From assembly GCF_037038585.1 (NCBI RefSeq), contig NC_092521.1:54258398-54322397 (forward strand): a DNA stretch of 64,000 nucleotides, in the 5' to 3' direction. Each line of letters begins with the position of its first letter. The first letter of the stretch is position 1. The position numbers and the translations under genes were made by a program. The notes under the pieces are model-generated. The model did no database searches and was not told the origin of the DNA. It saw nothing but the letters and a program-made list of their open reading frames with translations. Positions 1 through 11,130 of this stretch are shown piece after piece. The DNA is from Patagioenas fasciata. Lineage: Eukaryota > Chordata > Aves > Columbiformes > Columbidae.

Positions 1-32
1 AAATATAGGACAGGTAAAAATGTTAAGTAAAG

Positions 33-146
33 TAAAATAAAATAAAATTAAAATAAAATAAAATAAAATAAAAATAAAATAAAATAAAATAAAATAAAAT
101 AAAATAAAATAAAATAAAATAAAATAAAATAAAATAAAATAAAATA
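33..146 (+). repeat. (TAAAA)n pentanucleotide microsatellite
   Basis: There are over 20 near-perfect copies of TAAAA, with one TTAAAA and one extra-A interruption. It is a long enough pure tract to be length-polymorphic, and could derive from a retroposon poly(A) tail. Confidence 0.95.
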
Positions 147-1409
147 GGTAAGGAACATCAGGGAGGCAGAAAGCAAATTGTTGAGATTACAAAGGCCTTA
201 GCATATTCAGAAGAGCAATGTCCAAGAGGGTTCTTTACTGAGATCAATGCCTTTCAATACTACCTTATACAATATTTAAAGACCATTGTCTTCTCATGCA
301 GGTTCATTAGGATTTTGCCCACAGCTTTAGGTTGCGATCTGATCTCATAAACTATTTATGGAGTATATGAAATTACATCTTATCTGTTTTAGGTTGATCT
401 CGCAAGCATGGTTAAACCAGAAACACAACAGAAAGAGACAAAAAGCATCTTAATGTGTATGGTTCTGCATTTGAATAGAAATGAGGCATCTGAAGTAATC
501 CTTACGTCATTCAAATGACATTTTGTTTGCTAATATGATTGGTACAAAGGCAAGTATTTCCAGGCACACATGTACACAACAGCAGCTGCAGCAGCGCAGA
601 GTATTGGCTTTAATCATCCATATGTGTTCTGTCACTTTTCAGTGCTGCTACCTGTGCTTGAGGGTGTAGAGGCAACTCCCTTCTCAACTGTGAACCAAAT
701 GCTGGTGATGGAAAAGGCCCTCTGGAAGAAAACTAATTTACAACTTAGGTCTGAATATTTTTAAGGCCTCCAGCAGGAGATTCACACTGGATATTTTTAG
801 CTGCTGGTGACCTGAATCACTGTCTGGTGATATATCTAATAATATATAGGGGCTTGACTGCCCTACTCAACATGCTCTGTACTGCATGATTAGATAGTGT
901 GAATGCCTCTTTAGATCATTCAATGCTGATTAGCAGAAAAATCAACATCCTTAAAGTCATATGAAAAGTGTAGCATATATCTAACAAATAAAATTAAACT
1001 TGATAATTTTAGAGATCTTTGGACAGATAAAAGTTTGAAATGGACACTGTTTCTATAAATTCAGAAGGAAAAAATACAGAAAATGTTTCTATGAGTTATG
1101 GTATTTTACTAGTGCTGACATACTGAAATTGGGATTATTTAGCATGCTTTAAATGGCATTATATGATTATAAAATGCAATACATTAAAAATGTACTGTTC
1201 AGTCAGTTAATCATTGACTTATTTTGCTTTGATTGATTTGAGTAGGGAAGTAATGGAAGTGTCAGCATTTAAAAATCCAGTACTTAATAGTTCTCTTCTT
1301 TAAGATGGTCATCATTTAACATTTTGGTTGGTGGAAATTTGGCTTCTATTGAAAAGTCTCATCTTTTAATATGTGATGAGGGTGGATCATACATATATGT
1401 CTCACCTAG
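147..1409. other. Intergenic, no gene seen
   Basis: AT-rich unique-looking sequence. The short open frame at 570-764 has no recognisable domain. No RNA gene or clear repeat was recognised. Confidence 0.6.
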
Positions 1410-1660
1410 TATAACTTTGGAAATGAGTTTGCACCAGGAAAGGTTCAAGTTGGATATTAAGAAAAATTTCTTCATGGAAAGGGCTGTGAAGCATTGGAAC
1501 GGGCTGCCCATGGAAGTGGTTGAGTTGCCACCCCTGAAGGTGTTTAAAAGGCATATAAATGAGGTTCCTAAGGACATGGTTTAGTGCTAAAGTTAGATTA
1601 TGATTGGACTTGATGATCCTGATGGTCTCTTCCAACAAAAATGATACTACAATTCTATGA
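1410..1660 (+). mobile_element. CR1 LINE 3' fragment
   Basis: The tract contains the CR1 3' hallmarks: GGGCTGCCCATGGAAGTGGT, then a block ending GGACTTGATGATCCTGATGG, TCTCTTCCAAC and AATTCTATGA. It is a 5'-truncated, strongly diverged copy in + orientation; the left edge is approximate. Short open frames over it are remnants of this element, not host genes. The copy is broken and non-functional. Confidence 0.85.
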
Positions 1661-1662
1661 TA

Positions 1663-1740
1663 CAGGGTGTTTCAAAAAGAACGAGCCAATTTCAAAGCAG
1701 TGTATTAGGGAAATTGGGTCCATCTTTTTGAAACAGCCTG
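1663..1740. mobile_element. 78-bp TIR mini-element (MITE-like, Tc1/mariner-type TA target)
   Basis: The segment begins CAGGGTGTTTCAAAAAGA and ends in the inverted counterpart TCTTTTTGAAACAGCCTG. The inverted similarity extends to about 31 bp per end (through GCCAATTTC on the left), with four mismatches by hand alignment. It is bordered on both sides by TA (1661-1662 and 1741-1742), as expected for the TA target duplication of the IS630/Tc1/mariner superfamily. Only about 16 bp lie between the arms, so it has no coding capacity. It sits immediately after the CR1 tail. The superfamily is inferred from TA and TIR structure; the family name is unknown to me. Confidence 0.7.
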
Positions 1741-1742
1741 TA

Positions 1743-4700
1743 GTATTAACCTTTCTTCTCGTTCCTTTTCCTTAGTTTTCAGGCATTTACATATAACTAC
1801 ATGCCATAAAAAACAGTGGTACTACAAAATTTTGCTGGTGAAGGCTTAAAGAAAAATAATTTAGAAAATCTGCTAAATTTACAACTTCTTACTGGATACT
1901 TTTAAGAGTATGTTCAAAGATAATACCTTCATAGAATAGTTTCTAATGGCAAAAGATCTTACTCCCCACAGACAGAAAGAAAACATTTAAAAATATAATA
2001 ATCTTATTAAACTACTTACTTATATAAACACGCAGTTGATGGTTGGCATTGTTCTCCTATAAAGTAAATAAACAAATCAGGAAGAATGCTTATGTTCATC
2101 TAACATTGGCACAAATAATTCAGTTGCAAGAAAAACATTGTAAAGATGTACTGAAAATAAATGTTGCATTTTACATCTCATGTAATGCAAACATTTAGAT
2201 TAATTTATGTAACATTGATATTACATTAATAAATGTTTTACAGATTTTTTTTTTTTTAGATTAAATACTGTTCTGTACAGTTCCACACAGAGTTGTTCCA
2301 CACAAATCCCATGGGCTTCAGGCAGAGCATGATATGGCTCATTAAAAGTTTGGCTTTAATAATAAGCAAACAGAGAACAGCTCAGTTCACTAGCTCTCAA
2401 TTAGCACGTTGTCTGGATGTATGGTTGCATACATGTTAATAGGGCAGGATTCTGCATAGCACAGAGGGTCCACAAGCCAAAATATATTGAATACAAATTA
2501 AACAGATCTGCATATTTCGTATACATAGCTCTGCTTATTGGGATAGGATAACAAGCATAACACTGCATTTTTAAGTGTGGAGTTTTGTTTTAATTCAAGA
2601 TCTATAAAAATGTGTCTATCAAACACTGTTGGTGTGATATTTCACAGCAAATGTCAATAAACATCAACTCAAAGGAGTTCTCCTCAAAATCTTACCTACA
2701 GGAAACCCACAGTCTCTACAGGGTAAAAGTCAGAGTAAGCGGACAAGATCTGTGAAAATGCCTGAAGGTCAGCAAGTTTGCGCTTGGGTCAATTACTAGC
2801 GGGGTCACCAACTATAAGTAGTCTCTCCTCTGCTTCAGATCCTGAGAACGGGTTCTGCTACCAGAACCGGGTGTCTGAACTGCATTCCTGGCACGCTAGG
2901 AGAGGGGGCACCCTTGGAGTAATGGAAGGTCGTGTTTTTCCTACAGCTTTACTGTGGGCACTGAAGTTCCACAGTGCAATATGCAGGTCAAGCTGCCTAA
3001 TAAATAGTTGAGACTGGCAGATGCTGACTCCCTCTGCAAAACACAGCCATCAGTTGCGGTGCCTGTGTTAGTTACCTGTATGGTATAAATATATTTATTT
3101 TGCAGACAGGACACAAGCGGGTTCTGTTCACACCCCAAGCTCCTAGTCCTACTTCAAATAACACTTTGTGTGATTGTGCCTGGCACAATGCTGACACTGC
3201 CCACAATGCCTGCTGGATTTTCAGAGTCTCTAAAGAATGAATAATGGAAAAACCTAAATCTATAAATGCTAGAAGGGTATAAATTCCTCTGCTTAAGGAA
3301 GTAGAGGAAATAGCTATGAAAGTAAGCAATAAACAACAGAGGTAGGCAATACTGAATATGAATTCTCTACTAATTTCTGTCAGTGTTTTAAAAGTGCACA
3401 ATAAGTCATTCTAGAAATCTTCCACTACCGCACTATTTTGCTTTCTGCATTTATTTTTTTCAAACTTACATTTGGAAACAGCTAATCATAATTTTTCACT
3501 GGTGTTTTCTCTCTAAGGAAAACTTGCACTGTTCACAGCAGTTAGCATTGAATTCTTCTAGTCCTCTAGAGGTTTGCTTTCATTTTCCCCAGTAAAACCT
3601 TATGCTGTCAATATTGCCCCTTGGTTCTTAAGAAAAATGTGAGGAGAATGTTCCTATTTGTTTATAGCAGAGATTTGATTACCTTGTAATTTCCTAACAT
3701 TGTCTTCTGTTGGAATAAATCTAGGTTATATTGGCTCTATTTCTCATGATTTTGTGGGTAATGTCTTCCCTACAGTCTAACAAAACAAAACACAATTCAT
3801 ATTTTTCTTGCAATTCTGTGGAATATTTTAGGCACTTCAGTACAGTTTCTTACACATTTTTAATCTTTTACTTGGGAATATATTTTAATTATTTCTTTTC
3901 TGAAATTAGTATCTGCAGTATGCAAACTGCAGATACAGAAAAAAGAGATACTGGACTTATTTCAATTCTTTGTGAGCACAGCTAGCGAACTTATTTAATC
4001 ATTATAGCTGCAGAAACCTATATTTGCTATGGATTTTGTTGGTAAGAATAGATGAGGAAATACAAAATAACCACTTCAGATATATCCTCAAGCTACTTAA
4101 GGAAATATATAGTAAGAAAAACAAACAAATGAAAAGAAAATTAATTCATATATCTGTAGGTACTAAAACACGCTATTGCTTCCATTCTAATATATTCCCT
4201 TGCACAGCTACTGCCTTTTTCTATATTTATATGAAAAAAAAATATTGTCAAGATTGTTTCCTTAAAAAATAACAAAACTACTGCTTTATTTTTTGAAATA
4301 TCTACATTCAGAGAAACAATCCATTAACCTAACTTCAGTGCTGATTGTAATGCAGCCCTGCTCTCTCTGCTTTGTACATAAAGCATGCACATTATGGTGT
4401 AACCAGATTTCAAATAGCTTTATCTTACAATACACTTTGAATGAAATACACAATATTTGAGTCACAAAAACATTTCATTATCCGATTATAGATCTTGCTG
4501 CTTTGGGGGGGAGATTCAGAAGTACACTTCTTCTCTACAGATCCACCGCAGAGTCTGTGCAACATTTCAAGTCTTACTATTCCCCACACAAACCACTCCA
4601 AATGAGGTCTACATTGCCACCTCCATATTAAAGAGAAGTTTTCTGTCTCATCCTTTTCAAACATGAAAATATTGGGCTCTTGACAGTTTAGTCCTTGCAC

Positions 4701-6769
4701 TCGTGAAAATTTGTACTCACATACAGAGTGGTAAAGAGATGCAAAGCACCTGCACAGGTGTACTGCCCAGGCAGCTGGGGAGCCCAGGTCTACAGGTAAT
4801 GACTCACTGGTAGTCAACGGCCCTTTTGCAACACCAAACAGAACAAACATTTAATTCTGCAAGTTAGATCGCACATTTAGATCACACTAGGGATCAGCAG
4901 CAGCAGAACCGGAAAGGCCCCAAGAGGCCTGGAGCATTACAGGTACCGATTGATGCTGCTGTTCTTGTTCTGAACCAGGTACTGGTGGGCAGTAGCTGAG
5001 GTCAATCACTGTCTCCCTGAACACCAGTGCTGTCTCAGTTACATCAAGGCAAAACCCAAGCTGTCCAGGCAGAAGCAGAGGAGACGTTGTTTTTCTCTTT
5101 TCACACACATGATCTGACAAGTCAGAGTCTTCTCTAGATGCTACCTAGATCTGTTCGGGGAACTGTATCCAACTTCAGCTACATATACTGCTCAGGTTGC
5201 TGTAGAGTCCAGCTCGCAGCATCATATTTTGGATGAAGAGCTGTTAACACCGGCTAAACCCATCAGTGCAATGAAAACAGTGAGGATCGTGCCTGCCCAT
5301 TTTCTGTTCCATGACTCCAAAGGAGGATTTGACTTTAGGAGAATAAACTGCAAGTAAAGGAGAAGATCTCATAGCCCTGTGTAATCAAAGCTGATTTATA
5401 ATACTGTTTAAAATTATCAGCTCTGTTTAAAACTTCCTTCATAACAAACACCAAAAGATGAAGACATTTGCTTACACAAATCCCTTATGTCAGAGGAATT
5501 TTATCTGATGAGAGCAAAATATTATATTTCGGTTACTAAGTGTTACTAGTGAAATGAACTAGATTCCCATTAACACAGTGAAAATGCACGTGTTCTTTTC
5601 CTCCCTCTTTTTTAGAACCAAACTGTTTAATACATGGAATAAATTCTTGGTAACTTGGTCCTTACAGGCAGTCATACCCTAGCAAATTGTTATGACCTTG
5701 AAAAGAGTTCAATGAAACCACAAGGAGTCAGACTATTCATTCTGTTTCAGTTCCTGGAAAACCAGCATCCAAATATTGCTGCATTAAATAAATTAAAGAA
5801 ATAAATAAGGTAGTGCAATAAATATAGAGCAGCAGGCAAACCCTGAACTATCCAGAAGTTAAGCATAGAGCTTATCCTACGCAAATAAGTAGCAACTATT
5901 GTTTATTGAACCTGAATCAAACAAGGACTTCTATCATGTGTCTCATGCCAAGGATTAAACAGGATTCACTCTGCCACAGTGTCCCACAGGCAAAGTCCCA
6001 CAGAAATGCTTTTCTTCATTAAAAAGGAACAGTCTGGTTAAAACTCTGGATCCATGATGAAAAGAAGCTCTTGAAAAAAAAAAAGAATAGATAGAGAATA
6101 GGCATTAGGCTTAACTTCTGTTAAACAAGCAGTAGAATGAAATGCTAGTAATTAAGGATGGAGACCAGTGGTTATATGTGATAAATTATTTGGCAGTGGT
6201 TATTTGCTTTAAAGCATATCCCCTTAAGGGGGTATTCATTATTCTTGAAAGCTTATCTGGGAAAAAGGAGAGACTTGGGTAGGAGGCTGGATGCAGTAAA
6301 TTAAACAACTTGCTAAATGATTTACTATATAAAAATTCTGTAAAATTTTAAATGTGTACAGTTACATCAATTTTGCAAAGCAATTGCTCTGTGCAAATAT
6401 TTTGTTTATTGTTACTTTTCATTTACAACCAAATAACTTGTAACTTCATAGTTTCCATTTTTTAAGCAAAAGGAAGATATTTTCCTAATTATGAAAAGAA
6501 TGGAGAAATCAGAATATTTATTTGGCTACCTTTCACAGAAATTCGCATGCTTCAGGACTGAGTCAGCAAAGACACATGAACAGTCCAGTTAATTCACATC
6601 CAGCTGCCAAAATGATCCACCTATCAAGCAGATAGCTGGCATTCAAAACTTACCAGAAGCATTTCTTTTTTATCTAACTACAAATAGCATTCTATCGAAA
6701 AAATATATTAAAAGTTGTCCTTTTTTGTTGATATTGTGAGGAGAATTTGCAGAACTTGGGAATGCAAAA
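1743..6769. other. Intergenic, no gene supported
   Basis: Mostly AT-rich. Two moderately GC-rich patches stand out, at about 2760-3200 and 4500-5120. The second carries two minus-strand open frames (4425-4850, 141 codons; 4887-5120, 77 codons) without recognisable domains. A perfect hairpin lies at 3909-3936. No tRNA or other RNA gene recognised. Confidence 0.55.
3909..3936. repeat. Perfect inverted repeat, 11-bp arms, 6-nt loop
   Basis: GTATCTGCAGT and ACTGCAGATAC flank ATGCAA. The arms match without mismatch. Function unknown; it may be a chance palindrome. Confidence 0.9.
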
Positions 6770-6953
6770 CATCTTTTTTTAGGGCATAGGAATAGGCTGC
6801 CCAGGGAAGTGGTTGAATTATCATCCCTGGAAGTGCTTAAAAGATACATAGATGAGGTTCTCAGGGACATGGGTCAGTGACAGTGTTAGGTTAATGCTTG
6901 GACTCAATGATCTTGACGGTCTCTTCCAACCAAAATGATTCTATGATTCTATT
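6770..6953 (+). mobile_element. CR1 LINE 3' fragment
   Basis: AGGCTGCCCAGGGAAGTGGT is followed by the usual block, GGACTCAATGATCTTGACGG, TCTCTTCCAACC and ATTCTATGATTCTA. It is a + orientation, 5'-truncated copy. The tail AACCAAAATGATTCTATGAT is shared with the copy at 53893-53962 and resembles that at 1410-1660, so the three probably belong to one CR1 subfamily. Confidence 0.92.
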
Positions 6954-7248
6954 CTAATGTTCAGAGTAACTTCTGAATAGACACAGCTCTATATTTTTTC
7001 TCCTTGCCTGCACCAATCCCAATATCTTTTTGAAAAAATTGGGTCACAGTGAGTGCAGAATCAGTCTCAATAATTTGAATGGACATGCCTTCTTGACTGA
7101 AAGCAGCCTTACTTGTATTCTTTCCATGAGGGCTGAGGCAGAAGTCAGACAAGCTAGTAGCTGCCTGAAGGGGCTACAGTAACCCTACAACGTTAGGAGA
7201 AGGAAAAGAGACGTAACTCCATCTTCTACACCAAAAATAACTTAGGTT

Positions 7249-7268
7249 AAAAAAAAAAAAAAAAAAAA
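7249..7268 (+). repeat. A20 homopolymer
   Basis: Uninterrupted run of A. No retroposon body recognised upstream. Confidence 0.95.
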
Positions 7269-8082
7269 TTACTCCAGTGTTCTATTCCATCCAAGATGGC
7301 ATGGTTCTAAAGGCAGCATAATAAAACCTCAAACGGGCTTCTTAGTTACTTTATCATATCTGGGAATGTACATGTTGCCTTAATTCTCCTCTGAAACACA
7401 TTAGTGAGATCAACTTCCAGGCAATTTTCACAGGCTCTGAACAGCCTGTGATTTCCTCCTTCATGTTTGCTGCCCACAGAATGATGGCAACACAGATCAC
7501 TGAAAGTGCTTGCTATATGTCTTCAGAATTAGAGTAAGTGCCAGCTGTAGATTTTGGGGGACAAGACGCCCTACATTTTCTTTCCCTGATAGGGATTTAT
7601 TCCTTTACCATATAACATTTTTACTATTTTCTCTCCCCATGGAATATCGTTCAGTGACAGGTCTGAAATCTTTTGCCACATTCTGTAGGTCTATTAAGGC
7701 TTGTTTTCCACTCCCTACAAAACAAATATAAACCCTCAGAAATCTGAATTTGAAATGTGAGTCATTTTGAATATTATTTTAATGACTGAAGTAGAAAGAA
7801 TATTTTTTTACTCTACTTCTTGAGGAAGAACAATATGTGTTTATGAACTTAAAAATACAACAGTGAAGCCATGCTGATTTTACAAGTAAGGAATCTGTGG
7901 GAAAGAATGAAACACCAAACCAGTTTTTACTTAAAATCATCTATTTATGGAACAGACATTGTTTTTTTGGGAAAATTAATAAATTGCTGAAATGTCTACT
8001 TTCAACATTTTGTAGAATAAAATCAAACTCCTTAAATCTCTCTGGTAAAATAATTTTGTTTTGCCTGGAATACCAAAATATT

Positions 8083-8157
8083 AAAAAACAAACAAACAAA
8101 CAAACATAAAACTCCAAACCAAACACACACACACAAAAAAAACAAAACAAGACAACC
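8083..8157 (+). repeat. (AAAC)n and A/C-rich low-complexity tract
   Basis: AAAC tetranucleotide units are followed by a short (CA)n and A-rich sequence. The coding strand is nearly free of G and T over about 70 bp. Confidence 0.9.
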
Positions 8158-9652
8158 ACTGCAAGGGATCATTTGATAAGCTAGTTTTTAGGCTACCCTT
8201 TTACCATAAAGCAAATTTGGGTTCCAATCCTTGCTGCAAAGAATGTCTAAAGATGAAATACTGATAAATGTAGGAATTCCAGATGTAAGGATTCCCTTTT
8301 CATGGCTCAAATTAATTGTTTCTCTAGATGACTGTGTAAAGTTTTCTTTGAAGTCCCTCGAGAGGTTGTGTTTAAATCCAAAGATTAGACTTGGCTCTGA
8401 GAGCAAGTTAGCATTCTGTGTCCTCTTTGTTTGTCTTTTCTTCATGTTATTTTAAAAGAAAGTGAAACTGAATTGATTAGCGTAATAGCTATAATATCCA
8501 TAAAAGTGCTTTAGATGCAGCCTTTCTTAAATGCAGACATCTAACTGGCATATCCTATGATCATTCTTTTATTAGTTTTCCTTGCAGTCGCAGGAACAGA
8601 AGAAGAACAAATTCATCTGCTAATTATTTCTCCAATAGTTGAAAGAACTCAATCTGGCTCTTCAGTTATTAAACTGGATTTTCCCCCATCTGCAGTGATT
8701 TAGTTATTTTTCCAAATATACATCAAAAGAAGTGCACGCCAAGTCAAATGCTATAATTATATACCTGTGTAAGCGAATACTAGATACATAGACTTCGGTA
8801 AATGATGATACCAAAAGTAGTAGTATATCTCTATCAATGTTCAGCATAATATGTGGCTTCTGTCTTCTTGCTGTGGTTTTCTCTTAGTTCCAAATCATGA
8901 TCAACTTGCTGCGTAATGAGTAGTAATGTACACACTGTGTATTAATAGAATATGAATATCCAATTAGCACCAGGCTTTAGCTTACCTTTTAAACTCTCAC
9001 TTTGCAAGTGTAGTCAGAGGAGGTTCAGAGGAGATGAATCTGAAACAGTGCTAAAAATGTCAGTGGTGACCTGCTGGCACTTGGATTCTAAGTCAAACGT
9101 AGTTGAGCCCATTTAGGAAATAGAGGGATGTTATTAGAAACTTCTTCTTAGAGGAGACAGAATTGCAGCTACAAAAAGTGAAGAAAGTAGAGAGGAAAAT
9201 GAGATGACAGGGCAAGGGGGGAAAAAAGCTAATGAAAAAGCCTTACAGCTATAGCCTTATAGCCCTAAAGAAAGTTAATATAGCCTTACACAAAGTGGGT
9301 TTTTGGATAAAAAGATGGAAATTGGTCTTTCTGTTTGTGTCTAAACTGCTGGTGTCATGAGCATGTGCATCGTTCTCTACTGTTGTGTGAGTCCCAGCCA
9401 TCACCATCCACTAGCTCATGTGCACTTTTCAAAATAAGGAAAGCCTGTGTAGGCAGAAATGGTGTTACCTCGCACCCTGGTTTGCTGTTGAGGGACCAAG
9501 ATGCCAGCGCATGCCATGGCTTTGCTGTTTAGCAGGCTTAGTCCTATCATAAATTATACACACCTGAAGAGATGAAATGCATTGCACATTCCTAAGCATG
9601 TTATTTACACAGCAGCATTAGACACCAGGATTGCCCACATACTATAAAAAAG

Positions 9653-9685
9653 AAAAACAAACAAACAAACAAACAAACAAAAACC
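9653..9685 (+). repeat. (AAAC)n microsatellite
   Basis: Seven or so AAAC units, the second such tract within 2 kb. Confidence 0.92.
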
Positions 9686-10899
9686 CCACCATAACAGTAA
9701 CAGAAATATTAAAAGAAAAACAGATCTGAAGACTGTTGATGTTGATTGCACTGGAAAACAGGCCTCAAAATGTAAAATCTTATTATCCCTATCACGAAGA
9801 GTGGTTCAATGCTCTGAGTCACTGGGACTCTAGAACAATCCTTTTAACATTTCTGACAATGGTGTTCTGTCTCTGAGAGAGCAGAACAGAAGAAAATAAA
9901 CTATTTTTAGTCTCTGACCTGAGAATATTTGGGACAAAAAGAAGGTGCATCTCATAGAGACTTTTTTTGAGGTTTATTCCCAGAAAGGCCTCAGCTGGAG
10001 ATGTCAGTCATCTCTTAGCATGGTAGTGGTTCCCTCCCTGACCAGCTATTCCTATAGGAATGTATGAAGCTCCTTTCAAGCGCCAGTGTACCACACCGAG
10101 AGGATAAAGACGGATCTCTTCATCTAAGGATGGAGCTGAAGGTTTTATCTGTGATCTTCAGGGCTTCCCAAATTCGGAATGCAAGTTTTTGTAGACATAA
10201 CCATTAGAAAAACAGCAAAAGGCTTAATCCCAACTCTTGCTCATCTCCTTTGATTATGTAAACATGCTGCACAATAATAACTAAGTCTGATGAAAACCAG
10301 CCTGGTTCTGACCAGAAGATGACTCCTTGGTTCCCTCTTAACTCCTAATTCAGAGGGAGGGGAAGGAACCATGCTGCCAAAAGCACAGCAGAGCATGAAG
10401 GGTGCAGTCGGAGGCAGAGAGACGGGAGGAAGGGCTGCAGCAGTGTGGCAGAATGCTATAATCAAACAGGTACTCAGAGCTTTAGTAAATATCCACATGG
10501 TCCAAATGCCTTGGCCCCATGGGCCATGATAAGCAAAACAGTCAAACACACATTTCTGCTGTCTGGAAGAGTAAACAAGCCCTCAGTTTCACAAGTGCCA
10601 CTGTCAGGCTGGCAAAGGAGTACATGTGAAATCCTGCCAGCCCAGTCCCCAGGACCAGTCCTGCTGCTGGGGTTCCTGCTCCTTTACCAGCTCCACCCCC
10701 AACATCACCACCTGCCTAGCCCCTCTCTGAAAAATATGCAGTCTTTTCAGTATACCACCATTGCTACATATTTTAGCTGTGATATACAATGTACTTGTCC
10801 CACCAATTGAACTGAAACGGACGCTTGGCCCATTGGGCTTGAAGCTAAACGATCATTTAGAGAGAAGTATGTATAATCAAACTCTGTCTCATTTTACGC

Positions 10900-11130
10900 C
10901 TTATCCTCCCTCTCCTCTACCATTAACAGGCTCCTTTTCACTCTCCCCCTTCTTAGCCTTTTTCTTTCTTTCCCTTTCATCCTTGTTTGTGTCTTTTTCA
11001 TTTTCCCTTCCTTTATTTTTTTCCAAATCCTTTTGATCATCTCTCTCTTCAGTCCCCCCATTCTTTACCTAGCTGTGTTCATGGTCTTTTCCATTTTATA
11101 CCAGCTTCTCCCTCTCTTCTTTCTTACTAT
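10900..11130 (+). repeat. Pyrimidine-rich tract
   Basis: Long C/T-dominated stretch with runs such as TTTTTCTTTCTTTCCCTTTC. It is able in principle to form triplex DNA. No gene seen. Confidence 0.6.

Noticed and set aside
1324-1638. Overlapping + and - open frames of 72-86 codons
   Set aside because: They coincide with the CR1 3' end at about 1410-1660; similar frames recur over the CR1 copies at 6770 and 49135 for the same reason.
10445-10810. 121-codon + frame and the opposing 102-codon frame at 10241-10549
   Set aside because: No recognised motif, no splice or promoter context; kept only as part of the intergenic description.
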